From Planctomycetota bacterium (lineage in GTDB: Bacteria; Planctomycetota; UBA1135; GCA-002686595), in contig NYUD01000011.1 of assembly GCA_002683825.1 (NCBI GenBank), forward strand, positions 62,001 through 126,000: DNA of 64,000 bases. The letters are read 5' to 3'. The position numbers were made by a program, and so were the translations under genes. The notes beneath the pieces were generated by a model. The model ran no database searches, had not been told where the DNA came from, and saw only the letters and a list, made by a program, of their open reading frames with translations. The first letter of the stretch is position 1; every line of letters starts with the position of its first letter. Below, one piece after another: positions 30,109-37,516 of the stretch.

Positions 30109-30645
30109 ATGAGATCCACCACGACCCTTTTCCCCTCCCTCGCACTCGCCTTCCCCCTCGCCTTTTCCGGCCTGATCTCGAGCCGATCTTCGCCCCCTGA
30201 ACCGGCGCTGGAACCGACTCGACATTGTCAGATCCCCTGTGGCATCTACGGCGACCGTATGCGCATCGCGATGCTGATGGAGGACTGCGCAACGATCGAG
30301 AAGGGAATGAAGATGCTCGCCGTGTTCGACAAAGAGAAATCCCCCAGCAAGAACCAGGTCGTGCGCTGGGTGATAAACAAGGATCACCACTCCCAGGCCA
30401 TCCAGGACCAGGTAGCCGCCTACTGGCTGGCCCAGCGCATCAAGGCGCCCAAGGACGGCAAGAAGGACAAGTACTACGCACAGCTGGAGTTCATGCACGG
30501 CATCACGGTCGCCGCGATGAAGTGCAAGCAAACCGCCGATACGCAGCACGTCGAGAACCTGCGCAAACTCGCCTTCGAGTTCTCGACCACGTACTTCAGC
30601 AAGGAAGACCTCGAGCACATCAAATCGCATCACTCGGATCACTAG
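30109..30645 (+). CDS. sodN: nickel-containing superoxide dismutase precursor
   Basis: Nickel-hook motif HCQIPCGIYGD (consensus HCxxPCGxY) at residues 39-49, helical body RWVINKDHHSQAIQDQVAAYWLAQRIK...; leader MRSTTTLFPSLALAFPLAFSG. Confidence 0.9.
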   Translation: MRSTTTLFPSLALAFPLAFSGLISSRSSPPEPALEPTRHCQIPCGIYGDRMRIAMLMEDCATIEKGMKMLAVFDKEKSPSKNQVVRWVINKDHHSQAIQDQVAAYWLAQRIKAPKDGKKDKYYAQLEFMHGITVAAMKCKQTADTQHVENLRKLAFEFSTTYFSKEDLEHIKSHHSDH

Positions 30646-30668
30646 GCACAAGCGCATTCCGCCTCACC

Positions 30669-32144
30669 ATGCTGTACACGCTACCGCTCCTCGCTTCGCT
30701 CGCGCTCCCTCAGAACGCCCCGTCTTTCGACGTTCACCTGGCGGAGGCCGCTTTTGCAGAGCCCTTCTCCGGGGACATCTTCGTGGCCTTTTCGGAGAAT
30801 GACGAACCGCGCAGCTCGATGCACCGTTGGCTCGGAACGCCACCGTTGATGCGCTTCCACGTCGAGAATGTCGCTCCCGGTGGATCCGTCAGGCTTTCCC
30901 CCGAGAACGCCGCAGCCCGCCACCCCTCCCGATGGAACGAAGTCATCGGGAAACCATGGCACATCCAAGCGATCGCCAGGGTGAACCCTGTCAATCGGGT
31001 GGCGGGAACGGGTGAAGGCGATGTCTACGGCGACGCCGTCCAGATCGACTACGTTCCGGGCGCAGGCGCGATCGAGTTGCGATTGGATCACGTGGTCGAG
31101 ACGCAGCCCTTCAAGCAAACCGAACGTATCCGGCTATTCTCCTTTGTAAGCCCTTCCCTGTCTAAATTTCACGGATTGCAGTACACGCTGAACGCCGGCC
31201 TGATGCTTCCGCGGAACTACGAGCCCGATGTGACCTATCCCGTGGTCTACAGCGTGACCGGCTTCGGAGGCACGCACCACGGAATTCACAGATGGGCCCG
31301 GCGCGTGGCCGAGGGCAGCCTCCTCGACGAGTGCATCATCGTCATTCCCGACGCGAGCAATCTCTACGGCCATTCGGTCTTCTGCGACTCCGACAGTATC
31401 GGTCCCTGGGGCGAGGCTCTCGTCCATGAGCTGATTCCGGAACTCGAAGAGGAATTCGGAGGCGCCGGCAAGGACCACCGATATGTGACGGGCGTCAGCT
31501 CGGGCGGCTGGTCGTCCCTGTGGCTGCAGGTCGCCTACCCCGAGGAGTTTGCCGGCTGCTGGAGCCATGTCCCCGACCCGATCGACTTCTTCGACTTTCA
31601 GCAGATCAACCTCTACGACCCGTTGCCGGACGGCTCGCCACGCAACATGTACGTCGATGAGGACGGAAACGCCCGCCCCCTCGCTCGCCGCGGCGAGGAA
31701 GTCATGCTCACCTACGAGGACTTCGTCCGTCGCGAGCACGTCACCAACCCCGGCGGCCAGATCCGTTCCTTCGAGGCCACCTTCAGCCCGTTGGGAGCGG
31801 ACGGCACACCCCACCGTATCTTCGATGTGGAGACAGGCGAGATCGATCACGAGGCCGCACAGGCCTGGAGGAAGTACGACATCTCGCACATCCTGCTGAC
31901 GCAGTGGGATGAACTACGGAACTCTCTCTCGGGCAAGGTCCACGTCTACGCGGGCGAAGTGGATACGTTCTACCTCGAGGGAGCGGTCGAGCGCTTTCAG
32001 GCCCTGGCGCGCGAAGCCGGGATGCTGGATGAGATGGTGGTCGAGGTCGTCCCCGGTATGGCGCACACCCTGTACAACAAGGGGCAGGAGGACATGCTGG
32101 AGACCATCGCGGAGCGCTGGTCGAGACTCGGCGGTGCACAGTAG
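30669..32144 (+). CDS. secreted esterase D/feruloyl-esterase-like alpha/beta hydrolase
   Basis: YPVVYSVTGFGGTHHG, nucleophile VTGVSSGGWSSLW, C-terminal GMAHTLYN; signal peptide MLYTLPLLASLAL. Confidence 0.82.
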   Translation: MLYTLPLLASLALPQNAPSFDVHLAEAAFAEPFSGDIFVAFSENDEPRSSMHRWLGTPPLMRFHVENVAPGGSVRLSPENAAARHPSRWNEVIGKPWHIQAIARVNPVNRVAGTGEGDVYGDAVQIDYVPGAGAIELRLDHVVETQPFKQTERIRLFSFVSPSLSKFHGLQYTLNAGLMLPRNYEPDVTYPVVYSVTGFGGTHHGIHRWARRVAEGSLLDECIIVIPDASNLYGHSVFCDSDSIGPWGEALVHELIPELEEEFGGAGKDHRYVTGVSSGGWSSLWLQVAYPEEFAGCWSHVPDPIDFFDFQQINLYDPLPDGSPRNMYVDEDGNARPLARRGEEVMLTYEDFVRREHVTNPGGQIRSFEATFSPLGADGTPHRIFDVETGEIDHEAAQAWRKYDISHILLTQWDELRNSLSGKVHVYAGEVDTFYLEGAVERFQALAREAGMLDEMVVEVVPGMAHTLYNKGQEDMLETIAERWSRLGGAQ

Positions 32145-32317
32145 GGTGACGGCGGCTTCACGGCTTCCGGTGCGGCGTTCCTGATTAGGAGCTGGGAATA
32201 CGACGCGCGGACGCCTCCGGGGGAACCCACGCCGATCCAATCGGGGCTGACGTCTCGATCGGAGCCGGAGATTCGAACCCGCGGCCGTCGGGATCAGGAA
32301 ACCGAGGCTCTTGGGTC

Positions 32318-33970
32318 TCATCCACCGGGTGCGCGCACCTCGAAGCCCTGCAAGACCAGGCCGGCTCGCTTCCCTCTCATGAACGTGAACGAACGCGTTG
32401 TCTCGATACGGACAAACCGATATTGCTCTTCTCCGGATTTTTCTATGCCCTGCCGTAGCAAGAACTCACCCGTTCGTTCGATCACGTGTTCCTCCCCGTT
32501 CAAGCGGACGACGGCCGGAAGCTCGGCGAAGCTTGGCAGCCAGCACTTCAGGACGAGTTCGCCGGTGCGGTTCGGCACCAGGATTTCGCCCTTCTCCCGC
32601 ATGACCCAGCCGTAGGTTTCGCCCCACCAATCCGAGCGCCAACCGTGCCAGCCGAATCCCATGAGTTCGGGGCGGATCTCGACCTGGAGATCGATCTCGC
32701 TCTGTTTTTCGAATACGAGCGTGGGAAGATCGACAGGTTGTCCATTCGTCCCCCCCGGCGCACGCGTCTCACCCTTATCGAATGCCTGGATCGCGCGGGC
32801 TATCTCGCGTCCGGCAAGGGCGTGGCCCCGCCCGTTCCAGTGGCCGTCCTGGCGGTACATCGAAACCCGCTCCTCTGCCGTTTCGCGACGGAGCGGATCG
32901 AGGAGTGAGACCGTCTCGATCTCCAGACCTCGAAGAAGTGCCACCAGACGCCGCTCGGGTAGATTCCAGTCGAGCCGGTCGTTCAGGGGAGGCGACTTGG
33001 AGCGGAGCAACGTTCCGTCCATACCGATCGACGAGGCATCGCGCTGCACCTGAAACTTGTGCGGGAGGATGGCGACGATCAGCCGGGCCCCCAGCCGACG
33101 CACTTCGTCGCGGATCGCTTCCAGGGCGACGGCCGTCGCATCCCAGCCGGCTTCCCAGTGCTCATCCTCTTGCGTGGTGAACATATCGAGGTAGGGGAGC
33201 GGCAGCCGGCCTGCCGCGAGCCGGTCTTTCCGGGAGAGCAGCGCCCCCTCTCGTCGCGCCTGTGAATCGATCCATTCCATGCGCAGCAAGCGATGTTCGA
33301 CCAGCTGAAAAACGCGCGAGCTGGCACGCAGCGCTGCACGGGCGGGCTGGAGCCAGGTCGTGCGCAGGTCGCCGGAATCGTCTCGCAGGAGGAAGGGGCG
33401 CAGGTACCCTCCGGAACTCACAAGCGTGCGCCCGACGAGGTCCCGTGCATTGTCCGCCACATCGTTTCCCGTGGAGAAGCACAGGACGACGTAATCGGGG
33501 TCCAGAGGGCCGGCGTACTTTCGCAGGAGGATCCACTGCTGTGCGGTTCCGTAGCCGTCGCAGGCGATACTGTAGCTCTCCACGTGCCGGCCTGACTCGC
33601 GCAGGGCGCTCTCCGTCGAAAACGGAACCAAGGCCTCCTTGCGAACCTGCCACCCCATGAGAAAGGTATCGCCGCAAAAGAGCAGGCGCTCGGTTCCGGC
33701 AAGCTTCGAGTCGGTCGGCAGTTCGGGACCGCGAAATCCCTGATTATTCAGGTCGTAGGGAAAGCCTCCGCCCGGATCGGAATTCCCCAGGTGCACGTTG
33801 GCCGGGGCACGAAACCCGAGCCCCGGATCGTAGGGCAGGCTGTGAACGTAACGGGGCGCCGGAAAGGCGAGTCGCGCCCCGAGCTCGCAGGCCAACAGCA
33901 CGAACACGAGGGTGACCTGGGCCACGCCAAGGGGACGCGCGTATGCAAACGGATTCGATTTTTTCCCCAT
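32318..33970 (-). CDS. membrane-anchored SGNH/AlgX-like protein
   Basis: N-terminal TM; LLFCGDTFLMGWQV (block I), CDGYGTAQQ, VLCFSTGNDVADN; YRQDGHWNGRGHALAGREIA. Confidence 0.75.
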   Translation of the reverse strand: MGKKSNPFAYARPLGVAQVTLVFVLLACELGARLAFPAPRYVHSLPYDPGLGFRAPANVHLGNSDPGGGFPYDLNNQGFRGPELPTDSKLAGTERLLFCGDTFLMGWQVRKEALVPFSTESALRESGRHVESYSIACDGYGTAQQWILLRKYAGPLDPDYVVLCFSTGNDVADNARDLVGRTLVSSGGYLRPFLLRDDSGDLRTTWLQPARAALRASSRVFQLVEHRLLRMEWIDSQARREGALLSRKDRLAAGRLPLPYLDMFTTQEDEHWEAGWDATAVALEAIRDEVRRLGARLIVAILPHKFQVQRDASSIGMDGTLLRSKSPPLNDRLDWNLPERRLVALLRGLEIETVSLLDPLRRETAEERVSMYRQDGHWNGRGHALAGREIARAIQAFDKGETRAPGGTNGQPVDLPTLVFEKQSEIDLQVEIRPELMGFGWHGWRSDWWGETYGWVMREKGEILVPNRTGELVLKCWLPSFAELPAVVRLNGEEHVIERTGEFLLRQGIEKSGEEQYRFVRIETTRSFTFMRGKRAGLVLQGFEVRAPGG

Positions 33971-34011
33971 CCGTCGGCGGATTGCAGTCGCGGGTTGCGG
34001 ATCCGAAGCGA

Positions 34012-34239
34012 TCAGTCGGGATCCGGGACGACGCTCTGGCTTCCCTCACGGACGCTACACTCGAGGAGGCATCCCAGGGGACCGCCGAAGAGCACGGCGA
34101 GCGGGTTGGCCTCCATCCCCCGCGCAGGATCCTTACGTTCTTGCGTGGTCGTGCAGGCGCCGAGCAAGAGCGTACAAAGGAGCGCGATGGCCCCGGCGCC
34201 GACGCGGGCGCTGAGGGAGCTGTGGATTCGCGGGGGCAT
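34012..34239 (-). CDS. small lipoprotein
   Basis: Signal peptide with lipobox LLLGAC|TTT in a 75-aa ORF. Confidence 0.6.
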   Translation of the reverse strand: MPPRIHSSLSARVGAGAIALLCTLLLGACTTTQERKDPARGMEANPLAVLFGGPLGCLLECSVREGSQSVVPDPD

Positions 34240-34303
34240 ACCTCACCCTACCCCGTTCTGGGCCTCGGGATCCGGAAAAGAATTCCCGGGCCGTGCCGAG
34301 GGC

Positions 34304-34663
34304 TCAGTTCGTATTGCGGCTCAGCTCGCGCCAGCCGTCGGCAAACGGCAACGCCACGGCGTGCATCGACTCGGCGCCGGTTTCCTCCCGAACCCATCCC
34401 TTGGGGTTCCACTCGGCGAGTTTGATCAAGCCCAGGTCATGGACCTTCCAATCCCCGCCGGCCCCCATCAGGGCGCTGCCCGTGCTCTGGATCAGATCGC
34501 CGAGGAAAGCGTGGTTATCGTCGAGCCCTTCCGTGAAGACGTCGATCCGGGGGTCACCCTGCGGCAAGTTCCAGCGGCAGAACACTCCGATACCGACAAG
34601 GACGAAGACCACCGGCCACAGAAGGCTACGCCGCTTCTCGATCGTGCTGGTTCCGAGTTCCAT
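34304..34663 (-). CDS. small single-TM hypothetical protein
   Basis: MELGTSTIEKRRSLLWPVVFVLVGIGVFCRW; collinear with flanking genes. Confidence 0.55.
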   Translation of the reverse strand: MELGTSTIEKRRSLLWPVVFVLVGIGVFCRWNLPQGDPRIDVFTEGLDDNHAFLGDLIQSTGSALMGAGGDWKVHDLGLIKLAEWNPKGWVREETGAESMHAVALPFADGWRELSRNTN

Positions 34664-34722
34664 GCGGCCCCTATCGGCCTTCGCTCCAAGACGTTTCGAG
34701 ACACTTCTGCAAGGAATGGGGT

Positions 34723-35460
34723 TCAGCGGTGCGAAACCAGTTCGCACAGTCGCACGGCATCCCCCACCACGGCCGAGAGACGGGCGCTTTCCGGCACGCG
34801 CAGGTCGAACCCGAGGCGCTGACACAGCGGCCGAACGATGCGGAGCTCTTCGTCGGTCGTGGAAAAAATAGCCGGTGTCTTTGCAAAGGCGAGGGCGCGG
34901 GTCGTGAGCTCCTCGGCAACGGCGAGTTCCGTCGCCGGGTCTCCACGACCGGTGGCGAGTTCGCCCGTACGTTCGTACAGGCGATCGTGCAGAGCTGGAA
35001 ACACGTCAGGGTCGGTCAGCACGCTGACCATCCACAGATGGTCGCACGTGGGGTCGCTCGACTCGGGCAAGTCCTCGATCTTCGGCAGCGGTACCTGGCA
35101 GTCCAGCTCCTTCGCAACCTGCGCGAGCGCCTGTGTCAGTGCGGTCGTGACCGGCGTTTCCTTCTCGTACCAAAGGACGTCGCGTCCAAGGATCTGGCTT
35201 TCGACGAGCATCGGCACGAGCTCGGCGACGGACGCGCCGACGTACAGACTCCTTCCCGACGGCGTCAGGAGCGCCGCAAGATCGTCCGCAAACAAGAGAC
35301 CCGCATCGAGAATCGCGTCCCGATCCTCGACACCGAAAAAGGACTCGCCCCCCTCGTGACAGTGCAGGACACCGAGCCGCTCCCAATCGAGTGCAGCGTC
35401 CAGTACGCTCCAGATGTGGGCGAAGCGCTCGGCTCTCGCCTGTTCCGCACCCGGGCTCAT
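34723..35460 (-). CDS. hypothetical protein, possible degenerate Rossmann-like fold
   Basis: ATGA overlap with upstream RNA methyltransferase gene; SLYVGASVAELVPMLVESQILGRDVLWYEKE resembles a nucleotide/SAM-binding loop. Confidence 0.65.
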   Translation of the reverse strand: MSPGAEQARAERFAHIWSVLDAALDWERLGVLHCHEGGESFFGVEDRDAILDAGLLFADDLAALLTPSGRSLYVGASVAELVPMLVESQILGRDVLWYEKETPVTTALTQALAQVAKELDCQVPLPKIEDLPESSDPTCDHLWMVSVLTDPDVFPALHDRLYERTGELATGRGDPATELAVAEELTTRALAFAKTPAIFSTTDEELRIVRPLCQRLGFDLRVPESARLSAVVGDAVRLCELVSHR

Positions 35461-36599
35461 GGATCGATTTTCGCGCAGAGAAGTCGGCAGTCCAGCCCAC
35501 CGTTCAGGAGCGTGTGGCGCTCCGGCCGACGCAGGCCCAGCCTTTTTGTCAGCGGTCCCAGGGGGCACAGGAGCGCGACGTGGTAACCCTCACAATGAGT
35601 GCGCAGAGCATCGCCGAAACGCTCGTACAGGACTTCTAGATCGATCCCTCGATCGATGCGTTCACCGTACGGCAGATTGCTTGCGATCCAGGCGTTCCAG
35701 CCCCTGCGCGGGGCAAATTCACGAGCGTCCGCCACCTCCAGCTCGACCTGGTCGCCCACTCCAGCGGAAGCGGCGTTTTCGCGAGCCTCCCCGATACGCT
35801 GCTTGTCACGGTCGGTGCCATAGAGACGCAGCCTCTTCGGCGACCGACGCTTTTGGTGGGCCTCGGACTTCTCTCGCTCCCAGGCCTTGGTGTCGTGGCC
35901 GGGCCAGTTCTCGAAACCGAAGCCCTGCGAGAACAAGCCGGGCGCGATCCCGGCCGCCATGAGTGCGGCTTCGATGGGAATGGTGGCGCTGCCGCAGAAG
36001 GGATCCAGGAGCGGCGCGCGCCCATCCCAGCCGGAGAACTTCACCACGGCCGCCGCAAGGGTCTCCGCCAGGGGCGCACGCCCCTGGTGCTTGCGCCACC
36101 CACGGCGGTGAAGGGCGTGCCCCGAGGTGTCGACCGAAAGTGTGCAACGGTCCCGAAAAAGATGGGCGTGGACCCCGAGATCCGCCCCCTCACGATCGAC
36201 ATTCGGCCTGCGCCCGGTCTTTTCACGAAAGCGATCGACGATCGCGTCCTTGACGCGCTGTTCGATGAAGCGTGAGTGGGAGAGGCTCGAATCCCGGGAC
36301 TGGGCATCGACGACGAGGCCGCCATCGGCCCGCAGGAAGCTCTCCCAGGGGACGCGTTTCGTTTCGGCATAGAGCGTCCCCTCGTCTCCGCAGGCGAACC
36401 GTTGCACGCGCATCAAGACGCGGATTGCCGTACGCAACCATAGATTCGCGCGCCGCGCAGCCTCGATGCCACCCTCGAAGTACACACCCCCGACCTGGCG
36501 CTCCGAACGCGGCAGGCGCAAGGCGCGGATCTCCTCGTGCAACACCGGCTCGACCCCGGGTGCGCAGGTGGCGAAGAAAATGTTTTTCTGTGAACTCAC
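35457..36599 (-). CDS. THUMP-domain class I SAM-dependent RNA methyltransferase (RlmL/YcbY N-terminal type)
   Basis: IFFATCAPGVEPVLHEEI, PLLDPFCGSATIPIEAALMAAGIAPG, IASNLPYGER. Confidence 0.92.
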   Translation of the reverse strand: MSSQKNIFFATCAPGVEPVLHEEIRALRLPRSERQVGGVYFEGGIEAARRANLWLRTAIRVLMRVQRFACGDEGTLYAETKRVPWESFLRADGGLVVDAQSRDSSLSHSRFIEQRVKDAIVDRFREKTGRRPNVDREGADLGVHAHLFRDRCTLSVDTSGHALHRRGWRKHQGRAPLAETLAAAVVKFSGWDGRAPLLDPFCGSATIPIEAALMAAGIAPGLFSQGFGFENWPGHDTKAWEREKSEAHQKRRSPKRLRLYGTDRDKQRIGEARENAASAGVGDQVELEVADAREFAPRRGWNAWIASNLPYGERIDRGIDLEVLYERFGDALRTHCEGYHVALLCPLGPLTKRLGLRRPERHTLLNGGLDCRLLCAKIDP

Positions 36600-36600
36600 G

Positions 36601-37404
36601 CTAGCGCCTACGAAGGATGAGCACGCAATCGAGCTGTTCGTCGTTCAGTTCGCGTTTTTCGCCGTAGGTAAAGTCATAGGTGGCGACGTGTTCAAGTTCG
36701 GGAACGCTGGCCAGGAGTTGACGCAACTCCTTGGCATCGTAGGTTCGGAAGTCCCACAGTGTTTCCGTGCGGTCGACGCGCCCCTTTTCTTCCACCGTCA
36801 GACGCGCTCGCACGCGCTCGACGCGTTTGCGTTTTTCGGGCGGCCAGCTCTGAATGTTGCACACGATTCTTGTTCCGCCTCGCTCGGCCACCCAGCGTTC
36901 GCGTAGCCGATGGCGCCAGTTGTACTGGGTCAGGTGCATGCCCAGCACGAAGATCCCGCCGTTCTTCAGCGAGCGCGCCACGGATTGCAGAGTGGCACGC
37001 GCCGATTCTTCATCCAGGAGGTGTTTGAAGGTATTGATCAAGCAATGCGCGAGGTCGAAGCTCCTACGGAAGCGAAAGTTCTCCATCGACGCCACCTGCA
37101 GCTCGCCCGCGAGCCCCTTTGCGGCCAGGCGCCGGCGGGAATACTCGATCATGGGTGCACTGAGGTCGATGCCCGCAACCTTCCAGCCGCGCCGCGCCAT
37201 CTCGACCAGGAGCCGACCGCTGCCGCTGGCGATCTCCAGGACCGAGAGCCCCTCGGTCCCTTGCCTGGCTCGGGTCGTCTTCGAAAAGCGCTCGAGCGCC
37301 GCCTCGAGGAAGGTCCCCTCGAGCCTTGTATCGTCCTCGAAAAGGATGTCGCAGTAGTGAGGGGTCGCGTACCAGTCCGCTCGGCGAAAGGTGGGCATGG
37401 ACAT
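36601..37404 (-). CDS. class I SAM-dependent methyltransferase
   Basis: SVLEIASGSGRLLVEMARRGWKVAGIDLSAPMIEYSRRR, FDLAHCLINTFKHL. Confidence 0.88.
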   Translation of the reverse strand: MSMPTFRRADWYATPHYCDILFEDDTRLEGTFLEAALERFSKTTRARQGTEGLSVLEIASGSGRLLVEMARRGWKVAGIDLSAPMIEYSRRRLAAKGLAGELQVASMENFRFRRSFDLAHCLINTFKHLLDEESARATLQSVARSLKNGGIFVLGMHLTQYNWRHRLRERWVAERGGTRIVCNIQSWPPEKRKRVERVRARLTVEEKGRVDRTETLWDFRTYDAKELRQLLASVPELEHVATYDFTYGEKRELNDEQLDCVLILRRR

Positions 37405-37516
37405 ATCGTGACCGATCCCGGCGGCGTGTCCAAGATAGCCCCTGCCCGGTCTGACCGATGGCGCCGCCCAACGCGCACCTTTCCGCCGAGCCACCCCTCC
37501 CGCTGCCAGGTTGCGG

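Noticed and set aside
32250-32318. tRNA-like fragment on the minus strand (ggccgcgggttcgaatctccggctccg)
   Set aside because: T-loop consensus TTCGAAT is present, but the T-stem has only about three pairs and no matching 5' acceptor strand is found before the adjacent CDS end; at most a degenerate remnant or chance.
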